This document shows, piece by piece, positions 29,401 to 42,200 of a DNA stretch of 64,000 bases. The notes below the pieces were generated by a model. That model saw only the letters and a list, made by a program, of their open reading frames with translations, was not told the DNA's origin and ran no database searches. Position 1 is the first letter of the stretch. Every line of letters starts with the position of its first letter. This DNA is from Haemonchus contortus. Lineage: Eukaryota; Nematoda; Chromadorea; Rhabditida; Trichostrongylidae. Position numbers and translations under genes: made by a program. The stretch spans positions 12,626,091-12,690,090 of the forward strand of contig LS997564.1 of the NCBI GenBank assembly GCA_000469685.2, read 5' to 3'.

Positions 29401-32400
29401 TCCAAGGTTTATTTTACATTTCCGAATTTGATGGGAACCGTTCTATTCCCATAAGAACAATCTCTTTATGCTGAACAAACGGAGTAGTATTGGGTGCTTC
29501 CGTAGGTTCAGTGTCCCCCAAAATAAACTTCTGAGGATCACATCTTTATGACATCTTTATTGCATTAACAGAACAATAATCATTCAGCGACAAAGAAATA
29601 ACGAGTAATGTACAGCACAGTAAGGATAAGAAAACACTGGGAACCGGGGACAATCAAAGCAATACTGATAAAATAGATAGAATTTCAAATTATAGACTCT
29701 CTGTTACTACGCAAAGAACTCGTATGGCAATCAACATATTGAATGAGGCCATTATTTAAGCACGTTTATCACAGTCGTCAGCGCGCTATGTACGTATGTG
29801 GCTATGGAAGTGAGACAGCGAACGAACTTAAGCTTTAACATTAATACGTTCGCACTAACATAAACAAATAGATAAGGTTATATCCGTGAGTGTGAGTGTT
29901 TTAGCCGTTCCTAAAGGCTCAGTATCAGTAAGTTAGGATTGAAAGGTGAGCTGTGAGGATGAGGATTATAAGGATTACTGCCGTACGAAGCTCTTCAAAG
30001 GTAAATCGACTTATGGTGAGCAAAAGGTTGGCTAAGCTAGCTTCCAAGGTGCAGAGGCAAGGCTATCATGTTTGATGGAACCTACCGCTGAGGGTCAAGT
30101 GGTATTAAGTATCAGGACTGATTAGCGCAGGGACCAGTGCAATGGAATCAAAGTTGCGTCCCAGGGCAATGATTGTACTTCAGTCTTCGTTGACAGTTGA
30201 CGAGCTCAGAGCATTCCCTACCGTGCTCTACGCCAATTAATTAGCAAATTAATAAAGAGCTCACTGAGCTACGCCACCGGATCGTTGTTTCTCAGAACTC
30301 GTGGGGTCATTATTTCGACTGGCGCTCTGTCAAATTCGATATTTTCTACAACTATGAACATTTCTGCACAACGATCTCTTCTACTCCTCAAATTTTCAGA
30401 GTAGACTCATCTTTGCTTCCTCTCTATACTCTTTTGAGCAGTCATGCATGCAATATCAGCTCCGATTATGAATTCGGCGACTAACAGCGACACTCTATGT
30501 GGCTGAATTCCCGACCAGCTACACGGAATTTCAACTAGTGCCTTGGGCGAATCTCCTTGAGATTCTCGCGTAAAATATAATTTCCCTGGTCATTTCTCAC
30601 TCTCAGTCTTTGTATGTGATGCTGAAGAGGAGTAGGACTAGTGGAAATATCACCTACTCATGTAAATGTTACGGATAAAATCATCTGCTGTGGACTACAG
30701 CATTCATGTTGTAATGATTTGTATAAGTCGGATGAGTGTCCCTTGAAGACGAGGAACGGTACTGTTGTCTCACATTTGGATTTCTCCGTTTGCCTCCTTT
30801 TGAAGCTCCTATTGTTTTGTTACTTTGCTTTTGCAAATGCACGGTACCTACGCAACCAACTACCGACTTAATCCTACCGAAAAGTGTGTCCTCAAGGGAA
30901 TTGTGACACTCATGGTTAGAAACTCTTTAAGAGGAAAGCTTTAGAGGAAAGTGTACCACTAGAGGCCCCCAACCAAGAAAATCCTATAGGAAAGTGTGGT
31001 GCTTAGAAGCTCACCCAGTAAGAACGGCCTAAAGAAGGGCACGGATGGAATGTCGCCTCACCGCCGTTGCTTTCAGCGTGGGTGCTGGGAGAACGCAAAA
31101 TTATGCTTTTGCATTAGTTGTTAGGTGACTGTATTGCATCAAAACTGAATAATGATTTAACAATCAAGACAGGAAAGTATCGTCGGTTGGAACTACATCA
31201 GTGGCGGAAGGAGCAGTCAAGAAAGCTTGTCACCGTTGTTATACATCCTCTTTCCACCACTGTTTGAGGGCTTCGCGGAGGGGAGTAGCGTTTGAATAAA
31301 ATTGCCAGCGGTTCTGATCACGTTAGCGCAATCACGTAAAGGACTGGGTACAGCATTCTACATTTTCAACACCGTCTAAGTAGTGGTGCATCCTTCGGAT
31401 GTCTGACCGACACTTCTATCAGTAAGCACCTGAGCTTACTTAGGGGCCATGGAATTCTTAACCAGATTTCGAGCCCTTACTTAGCCCTTCTGGGCTTTTT
31501 CCATTACAAGACAAGCCCACTCTTCTAACAATAATACTAAAGTCACTAGGGAATCTGCAAACACAATCTCATCGCCGTCTGTGTCTTGGACTATAGCTGT
31601 TTGGAGATCACACTGTTTGAGTGTAGGCATCGAGTGCACAGTGTCTGCTGTAGCCAAGTAGAATCATTCCAAGAAGAAGCTCCCACTTCAGCAAGTCACT
31701 GCCATGCTGCAGAATTAGGGTGCAGAATGAAAGTTTCCTTACTTTCTTTTCTTTTTCCTTCGCCTGAATGCAGGTAGATCGACCAAGGCAAGGTTTTTCT
31801 TTCGTTTCTTCGGACAAAAGAAACATCGCATGTAATCGCTCTTTTGAATACATTGTATGCAAAGTAAGACACACTTGCATACGCATTCGATGGAAATGGC
31901 AGATAGATTGCATGGAGAGAAAATGGATTGTACTGGAGATGGGGAGGCGATTGTGAGTGTGACTATTCGTGGAACACTTGGTTGCGTTGGATCTTCGAGG
32001 TTGAAGGAGAACTCTTATCGATAGATTCGATCGTTACACGATAGAGCTGTCGAGAATTTGTTCAGAACATTATGACTATGGTCAATGGGTTTTAGTCGAC
32101 GCCTTCAATCGAAGATGGAGACATTTGGATGGTTCTTATCCTGAATATGGAGCCCATGCCATGCTCCTGCTTCTCTGCCGTTTCCCTCAAAATCAAATCT
32201 GTTTGCACCGATTAAAAGTGATGGAGTGAAGGTAAACAACCTTGGGAGCTGTATAATTTGAAAAGCCACGAGGACTAGAACAATGGATGTATCCTTCTCC
32301 AAAAAAAACTTTTTGAAGCACGGACGATCAATGGCTCATGAAAACAAGCCGGAAACCTGAAGTGAGTTGATGTGTCCTTCCCAGGATCGATTCAGCGATT

Positions 32401-33205
32401 TCGATCATGCACTCGAGAATTGAGTTACCAAGCGGAACGTCCGGAACCTGTTAAAAGCTTTACGTTCCATTTCAAACTTAGCCTTCAGAAGTTTAAGCAT
32501 CGAGTCAGTTGCATCACAGTAGATTCACAGATGGATAAGAGCCTTGGCCACCTGGTTTTGATGTAGAATCATGCTATAAATTAATTCTCCGATGTCTGTG
32601 AAAACAAAGTGGATGGTAATATGCTCGGAGAAGGGTATTCATCCTCACTTGAAAGATGAGTTTAATTTCCTGCGTTCGGTTAGCGGATATGCGCCAGAAA
32701 TCTTCGTCAGTTGTTTGATTTCCAGGAGATTTTTTTCGGTTAACCGGAGGTTATACCCATGAATAGTACCCGATATTCCCATGAATAGAACCCGATCTAT
32801 CAGCCACTTGAGAAGTTCGTTTCATCTTAGGCAAAGCGATTGAGTCTTCCTCCAGCTCCATGCCTTTCAGTCCTAATGGAGATATTTTTACAATAAAAAA
32901 TCTATTTTTTTTGAAATAATTAGATGGATACAATGATATAGATAATAATAGAAAAAGATGATAAAGATGAAGAGAAAAAACTGAGAAGAATGACAGTGCT
33001 AGCGCGATAAGAATTCCACAACTCTCTGCATTTCAACAGAGAGGACTTCTGGGCTCATCTTACATCACACACACATCAGGGCCCAAGTGCATTCAACCTT
33101 TTCCTATTAGACTTAAACTTCCTGACCGTATCCGATGATATGTGCCCAGTAGCAGTGACGTCACTGAAGATAACGTGGACCACCACGAATCGTTCTGCTC
33201 CACGG
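26466..33205. other. Gene-poor stretch
   Basis: Frames up to 106 codons (for example 28760-29080 plus) match nothing I know and are not joined by convincing splice sites. The 3' untranslated region of the synaptotagmin-like gene should occupy the right end on the minus strand. Confidence 0.45.
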
Positions 33206-36200
33206 CTAATCTTTCGACTTACTTCGGTCCTTTTCCTTTTCCATCCGTTCTTGTAGTGTATGCCATTGAACTACGGGTCGTCGTGATGTCATCATTTCAG
33301 CCCATTGCTCATAACAAGCATGGGTGACCTAAAAATGTTCCCTTAACTGTTTGTTTAGGGTACGGCGCTTCCGAAGGACAACAGGGTCACGTGGGGTGTT
33401 GAGAGGACAGTGGGACTCAGAAGGAAGGCACGTTACTCACAACATCGAACTTCTTCTTGGACTCGAAATGAAAAAAAAGGATTGAAACGATTCGACAGGC
33501 GTGAGTTTAAGGTATAATTTTGAGCGCTCAAAATTATACCTTAAACTATTGTCAGGTATGTATCTCAAGAAATAAGGATATGTAGAGTTCAGTAGGGGGT
33601 CTATTCAAAGAATAGAGAACATTTAAGAAACATTTTCATGAGTCCCTACCTGTGGAAGATTCAGCGCTTGTGATGCGAGCGTAACCTGAAAGAATGTCTC
33701 TCACTCAAAAAAATGTAATTCTTGCTAGCCTTTTGTAATCGGCATTGTTGTTTAGTTTTTGCTTCCTTACAGAAGAGAAATTAGCCGATCAACTACAATC
33801 ACGCACCTCCCCAATGAAGTCGTTCTTACTCATCTTGTCGTAATCCCATACAGAAATGATGATGTGGACTTTCTGAAATTCATAACTCTAGATCTTGAGA
33901 GCATTAACTCCTAAAAGAGCTTTTTACCTCCTTCGCGGTAAAACGGAAGTATTGTCAGGTATGTATCTCAAGAAATAAGCAAACCAGCCCGTTTGGCCCT
34001 TCTGCTGGATGCATTTCCTTATTCTGCGATTCTGTTTAAAGGTCTCATAATCCCACTCAGGGAATGTACGTGAGTCGCTTTCAAATCCCAGGTGGAAGAC
34101 ACTTCCTTGTTAATATGTGGAAGACATTGGGTGAATATATTAATCAACTGTTAAAGCACACCATACTGTCACAGTTGCACGGCAGCCCTATGTATACCGT
34201 ATAAAGAACTTCCACCTGGCATTTAGAAGCGACTCCCCACGTACTTTCCCTGAGTGGAATTATGAGACCCTTAAACAGAATCGAAGAATAAGGAAAAGCA
34301 TCCAGCAGAAGGGCCAAACGAGCTGGTTTGCTTACCTCGTATCTCAATATGTCTACAAAGCTGTTTGTTAATTACGACATGTCCCCCTTTCAGTTTTATT
34401 AAGTTGCCATCATGACAGCCGTTAGGACTGTCTAAATGTTAAAATCCTATCAAGCTATCTCTCTTCCGCTACTTCAGGGTAAGCTTTGATCTTATCTGAT
34501 TAGGCGTTTCATTGAGATCCTGACCAGTAAAGGCACTCTCACCTCCATCATTGCTGGTTCGATTTTGAATTGAAAACTCTCGTTGTAGTAGGGATTTAGC
34601 GTACGATATTTCCGAGATGTCTTCTTCTTGCTCAGCAGCTTCCGACCATGATATAGGTATATTTTCACATAGGGATCTGGAATAATGACAATTTTAATTG
34701 ATAAATGGAAATGAGTCAGCTCTAGCTTTTTAGCGGAATTGTGGTAACACTTAAAAGCTGAGAAGTTTCTACAAGGTGGATGTTATGGGCCAGACACGTT
34801 TCTTAAGTTAGAATGTTCAGTTCGGGTAACTTTCACTTTCCCACTCCTATAAGATGATCAGGTAGTTACAATGACGAATCTTTCATTATGCACATGGAGA
34901 TTTAATTCTTTCAATATTTCTCAGTCATAAATTGAGGTGTGTGTATCTGTATAAGTGTATTCGTGTGAGTATGTGTCTGATTTTTTGCTCGAAATTTTAC
35001 CGTGGACCTAGTGAAAGGCAGGAGTGATAGTAGCTGATAAGAACTAGGGGACCTTACCATCAGAAGGCAAGACCTTCTGGTTCTGTCAGCTCTTCTGCTT
35101 CCTCTGCAAGATTGTTGCAACCTGGAAGCTTCACTACCCTGCATGAGTTGTGATGGGATTGTTGCGTGCGACAGGAATTAGCAAGCGTGGATAGGAGTTG
35201 GTTAGAGCATGATCCACAAAATCCAATTGTCTTCCCTTCATTAGTAGAGCCCTTGGGACTTTGGTCTTTGTCGTATAGGGTGTGATTGGAAAGTAAGCGG
35301 GTGGTGAAAGAAACTATAACCAGTGATAAAGAGCGATAAGGGCCATTATAAAGCAAGAACCATTAAATCTGTTAGACTTTTCTTATTAACCGTAAACTCT
35401 TCGGGGTCTTCCTGGGACAGGGTACAATGATTTTTTGGTACCTTTTCCGAGCTAAAAACTGGAAGTGTTGAGTGGTGATTACTGGATGCTACAGATTTGT
35501 CTCATTTGGCAATTCTGGAATTCGTTCCTATCATGACCTGTTATTTGAGCCATGCTTGGTCACTTTCGAATTCATCTAATTTGAAACAATGGAAGGGTTT
35601 GTGAATTCGAAAATATTCAAAAAGAAGAAAGTAGGCTGGAGTCAGGCCAAAAAAATCTTTTCATGGGAAGTCTGGGCTGAAAATAAACTGCCACTCGAAC
35701 ATACCCACACAATCAGGCAAGTAAGCCTCTCAATCCCATCGGTAACCATAACAATCAATGACTGGGAGACTGAAAGAGTGGCTGATTGCATCTGAATGGC
35801 CTTAGGACAAGGAATGAGTGAAGGTGAGTCATAGGGGACCCGCGCCTGAGCATTTTTGGCTCAAGGTGAAATGATATGCATTCCCACCCCAATCTCAGTT
35901 CTTGTCCATATTAATGCTGTACGATTCGAGATGTCCTCCTTGTTCTGTTCGAACGGGCTTGTTCTAGGGGCTCGTGGACCATGTGAAGTGGAAAGGACCT
36001 GTATCCTCCTATATCATTGCAGTGCAGGCATCTTGTGGCTCTGAATTCGTAGTCGAGCTTATGACCGAAAAGCAAAAGCAATGCAAGAGGTCTTGATTGG
36101 GGAATGTTGTCGTAGTCATGGCCTTTTCACGCGTCAATTGGAAATCAGTACTCATTTATAAGGCGTTCATAGTCCCTTTCATAGCTGTTCGAGGCATTTT

Positions 36201-39200
36201 TACCGACCAGAATTCTAGACTAATTTGATTATCATAATCAAATAACCGCAATAGGACAAACATGGAATCGTGCGCTGTTGAACAGACGTGGTCCCGCTTC
36301 AGACCTTCGTAACATTAGTACTTCACATGATTGTTATTGAACCCCAACAATTAGGTTTCCCCACGAACAGCCTTTCCCGTCTGAAGTAAACATGCCGTTG
36401 CTAATTCCCAATGGGATTAACTTTGTACGAGATCAAGAGGAGATAAACGAGGTGAACATGGAAGTTTCACTCATTTTCGATTGAATTACGATTAGATGAG
36501 TATCGACTGAGAGGGACGTGAAATCCTGTAAGCATTGATTATTTCTTTCTGCTGTTCCTGTTTTGTTACAGCAGCGCTAACAGCGGAAGCATTTTACCAA
36601 TTGCCATTTCACCGCTTTTCTCATTCTCGAACTCTTCGGAGAGGGTGCAGTGTTCCAGTACATGCTTACCTGCCCACCCCTAACAGGGATTTCGGCTCCC
36701 AATCGCGCTGCAAAGTGTAAACGCATCTTAATGATAGTGCGTAATGATTCGTTCTTGTGCTATATAGTCGAGCACTACGTCGGCTCGGCTGGGAACTCCC
36801 TTTGGAAGGAATCTTCAGTGATTCCTAAATTGTGATTTATCATTTACATAGAATGAGAGGGAGCATTTATATTATTTACTATATAGACCCAACTTAGGTC
36901 TGCAGAAAGTGAGCAACCGAACCATGTCTGATGTTATGCAGTTGATAGGTTTATAATGTAGTGAGGGTAAAGAGATATGAGGATATAGGAGTTTGCGACC
37001 GTCAAAGAGTACAAAATTCTACAATTAGGTCAGCTAGTGGTATGACCCCAATGCTGTATTGTTACCGGCAGTAGCAATTTCTACGGCCTATAATAATTCG
37101 TTTGCTGGCAACCTATTGCATTCCTTGAGACATTTCTAGAGGGACAATACACTGAATACTAAATTCTATCCCGAGTTTGGTATGCCTGTATCACACCATT
37201 GACGTGCTGCCTCTACTAGCGTAAAAGCAACTCAGAGGGAGAATATTGACCGAAGCCGGGCAAGACCGGGTGAGTGTTTAACGCAATGGAATTGATAGCG
37301 GCTATAGTAGCTGCTCTAGTGTCCAGAAGTGTTTACCAAGTTAGTATTTCATAGAACGGACCCATAACATGAAAGCCCATCCAAACAAGCCTACATATGT
37401 TACTCAGTTCCTAGCAGAAGGAATTCGTGAATTTGCAGGAGATTCCATTTGGTTTTGCGTGATGTGTACGACTAGAGGAACATGACACACTAATTGATAA
37501 ATGAGAAGAGGAAAACAGCATCCGAAGGCAGGATGGAAAGGAACGCGAAGCCTCACTAATGACGTGAGTGTATACAAAAAATAGGAAAAAATTGAGAAGA
37601 AACAAATCGCTCTCTCGGTCCCCTTTCGTTCGTTTACTTGTCAAGAAGAATCACTTCTCTTCTTCGGAACCTTGGCAAAGGAAAATGTATCCATCTGAGG
37701 AGGATTACGAGGAAGTTTTGTTAGAGCTAATGAGTTTGAAACTCACCCACACAATCTCATAGGCCTTCGCTGTATGCTAACCACTCCGAGCCCTAAACAT
37801 TGCTACACTCCGAACAGACCAGCGATCTCACCTCTTAACATCGATATCGTCTATATCTTGATGACCACTACGCTTCCATGTTTTGCTCAATCCCCGTGGT
37901 AGAGTAGCCCTTGGGAAATCAGAAAACGCTGCACACGGGAAGTAGCATGCCTTCAATTGCAGAATTATTCATTTCCATACAAATGTCGCTCGTCACGTAT
38001 CGACATGGCTATTGTGAATTCCAAATGAAGAGACCACTTTCTGCTATCGTCATCCACGACGTTTAGCCACGGCACCTTGTTAATGCACCATTATCATCAG
38101 GGTTCCCAAAGAAATACGATCGAATTTCAGCTTTTAAATCACCTTCTCAAACAGAAAAAGCAATTTGGTGGATTTATGGGTGTGACTATTTATCTACCGT
38201 AGTCTAATGTAGGAGAGAGGTATCCTGTAATGGTGTACATTACGAAGATAGATAGAATGAAATTGGAAATATAGCTATAAGCTCTGCTGTTTTGTGGTCA
38301 GCCTCGAGTATGGAATGCAATCGCGTGCTTGGCGTTCGGTTATACTCTTTGGAACTGGAGCAGTAGACTTCTAACAGATCATTCGAGCCCCAAGTTCTCT
38401 GTGTTCTCTGTCTTGTGGCTCGCAGGGAAGTGTATTCTTGATAAATACTGCTAGTCTGACAGATTCCTGTTCATTCTGTTGTAGAATGGCAAACCACTAA
38501 TAGCTGTAGATGACAGCTTCTAATTCACTTATTTCCCTCTGTGCCTGTGATCCGCATGAACTCTGCGGAAATGAAGCTCCACATCATGATCCACAACCAT
38601 CTCTAAAAAAGTTAAGGGCTTGTACAGTTGCAAAGCGGTCGATATCGATCGGTCCCACCGCATTTCAAAGCTGTTCTTGGTCGTAAGCACCCTCTTCAGT
38701 GATTGCATTAGGCTCTGCTCGCTGTCTCTATACCGAACTCTATGGCTTGAAGATAACCGATCAAGATGAGGATAGACGGTGTGGAAAATCACCCAGCGAG
38801 ATTAAAAATTTTCTTAAATTTGATATGGAAGGGGTGGAATGAGAACTGGTAGTAACCGTTAAGCTTCTGAGGTCCCTTCATTTCCAGTACAGAAGGGATC
38901 ACTGGCCCTCTGTCAAAATGACGAAAAATGAGGCTAGCACATGTTAAGTTGAAGCTAAAAAACCTTGGAGATGCTTTGAAATACTGTGGCGAACAAGCGA
39001 CAACTTCAAAGAGTATTTTGGGAAGGTTAACGACGAACCTGATGACCCTCCGACATCCATTTTCTTCAGGTTTCGAGCTTCCATAATCGTCAAGGTGACG
39101 GTTCCGGTAGCCGGCCGATACCTGGTCGAGAAGCAGATGTCGCCAAGTCGAGATTCTCTCTAGAAAATGATGAATTACACTATCTCGTGGTAGTGATGCC

Positions 39201-42200
39201 TAAGAGGTACACAGCTGTGGTCATTTGGGGACTAAAGGTTCCCCACATAACTTCTTAAGGCACAAACAAACAAATTTACAGTTGTTTCTCGACAGAATAA
39301 GAACATTCTAGCTCTACACAATTTCTCAATTTCGACCTCGTTATGAATTAGTCATTAAGAACCTTTTTGTTAAGGAACGATATGTATAAAACGCTCTGAA
39401 CCAGGAGTAACCCCCCCCCCCCCCCCCCCCCCAACCCCTTCTCTTGTGTCTACTTCTTGAAGGAGACCTCTCGGACAATCTCGGACTTCCGGCTCTGTTG
39501 AACTTGAGTATATCCCTTTATGCCCTCTGTTTTGATTGTTGGCCTAAAAAGTCAAATCTTGAGTTATTAGCTGGGAATTTCCCTCGATCATAGGAAGGAG
39601 CTGTGGAGTGATTTCTCCACAGCTCTCTTATCTTGGTTTTTCTAATACGTTATCGGCATGAGTCTCAAATTGAACTCCAGGAATAGGGGCTGTCAAAGTT
39701 CAACAGTGCCTTCTTCCCTTTCTATAAACTGGTTTCAAAATGCTGTTACTACTGAGCGCTTTTCAGCTAATTGGCCCACTTCCCGCTTTCAAAAGCAAAT
39801 CCCATTTTTTCTCATTGACGTACCCACCAGAGAGGCGGCGATCAACAAACGGCCTCATTTTCTGTCTGAGCGCTTTACGGCAATTAACATGTGGTCGGTA
39901 ACGGACGGCATTACGAGAGCACTAATAACTCCGAAGGTTGAAAGTGAGCTTGAACGGACGTGCTAGCCCAATAGTCCCGACCAGCACGACCTACAAATTA
40001 GGCTATCAAGCGTCTTCATTTTATAAAAGGGCGAAATAAAGGAAAACCATCCGAATACCACGAGCATTTCCCTGTTTGGCTTGACCCCACGAATCCTGAG
40101 GTTAAAAGTGTGTGTGGGAACTGAGGGGGTACAAGTTGTGAAGCCTCAGCGTTGAGGGGACTCCCTCGAAAAAAGGAGTTCTCTGAACGCAGGCTTCTAA
40201 AAGTGCAAAATTAGTACCTAAAAATAGATTTCCATGATGTTTCTGATGGTATCGAAGTTTTTTTGTGCTGCTGTTTCTGCACTTATATCTTGTGGCATGC
40301 CTAAGCGCACTCCCTCTGGATTATAATGAGCTAATGAAATAAAAATGTGCCAGATGCTTCATCCGTTTCCGTTTTTCAGTCCGGAAAAGACTCGAATGAA
40401 TCCAGAGAGAAGAATTTTACAAAGCTCTCACTGTTTTTTTCCCTTGGGACCATAAAATAACTACTTCGCATTCTCTTCCCCATGTTTGGCTGGCATACAA
40501 ACGTTGGAATATGTACTTTTCTAATTTTTGTATTTAGCGTGATTTTTTGGTGATTGCTGGGTCATCTGAGAGTCGTACGCTGATGTGTGATCAAAAAGGT
40601 TCTGTGTCCAGTTTCAGAAATTCTCACCCAGCTATGGGTGGAGCAATGTAAATGGCACATAGGGCATATTTTTATCTGTCGTTTAATGATAACAAAAGGG
40701 CAAAAGTGGAGAAACGATAATCCGATAGTTCCGTGCTGTTTTCAGTAAGATTTGACTCCACATGGAATTCTGATTAGGTCTACTAAACCCTGGGTGTGGT
40801 GCAGCAGGAACGAAATGGTCGCGTCGCGGGACGCCGCGAGCGAAGGAATGTTGCAGCAAGTAAGAAATTCAGGAACAAAAGAACTAACGGTGGAATCATG
40901 CCATAAGTAATGATCGCATATTGATTGAGCTGCATGAAAACTGTTATAACGAGGCAGATGGTCCGCGGCATCCGCGTGCGGCGGATCGATTGCCCAGAGC
41001 CGTTCCTACTGCCCGTCTCCCCTAAGCCCTTTGCCTCTTGAGGCCTACTATTCAGTATCAGTTTTTGGTCCTTGTACATCGACCGGCCAACAAATGATTG
41101 CATGAGCAAAGTATGTATTCGAAGGGCAATATAACTGGGACAATTGTGCAGTGCATGGCGCACTCTGGGGCAATCAGTGTCCACTTCGGTCCCGTGGTTT
41201 TGATTCACCGAAGACTATTCGTGGGAAAACCATGATAGGGATGTGTTCGCCATTGGAATGGCTCGCAAATCAATCCCATTGCCAAGCATAATTTTGGGTG
41301 CGAAAGACAAATTAAATTAAGAAATATGTTCTTCATCTAGCTAACCAAATCGCCTTCAAATTGCACGAGTAAGTGCGAAGCTAAAAACTCTCATTTTTCA
41401 AAGAATCGATTGGTTTTCTCCTTGCTATCCGCTGGATAATTACATTTTTTTGAAAGTAGGACCACCAATTAAAAACTAATTGTAAGAAAAATTTTTCTTC
41501 GTTTTTCAAAGTACGGATATGGCGTAGTGCATGGACATGCATGGTCCTGGGATCGTATTCCAGACTAGTTCCTGTCAAAGCCAACCAAGCCTTTCATCCC
41601 TTCAGGGTCTTTTAATTGGCACTAGACTTATCTGAGAGCATAAAAGCACTGACCGGGATAGTGGCTAGCTATCACAAATCATTGTACAAGCCACACATGT
41701 ACGCCTCCGAAGTACTACTGCGGTTCTGAATGGAGGATGAGTGAGTGGGAGCGTTCAAGAATGGAGTTCATTAACGCCAATATTGTGTTCATTTTGTCTA
41801 ATCCTTCCCTAGACAATAACTTTCCGAGTTTGGGAATCTTTCAGTTCATGTTGAGTTTATCAAATATGATTGAATTTTCCTTGGGAAAACCTCTCAACAT
41901 TCACATGAACTCGCTATAAATCCTTCACAATCCTGTTTTGATGTCAGAATTGATGGGTATTTTTTGATGAACCGACATTTCTACACTGGCTGCTGTTTTC
42001 TCCAGACTTCTGTTTTAAAAAATAGAGGACGGTTATTGCCGAAATGCATGTCGATAAACTTTCCAAAATCAGATGACTAACATGAAGGCTATTACGCAAA
42101 GTGTTTTCGTGTCAAGATTGTCAGAGCCGTTTGTGGATCCTTCAAAATCTGTTTTTCCTTTTATTCTCATCTTTTTGCTCAGATTGAGCGCTATCATGTT

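Noticed and set aside
33142..33327. 61-codon plus-strand frame
   Set aside because: Antisense to the last synaptotagmin-like exon.
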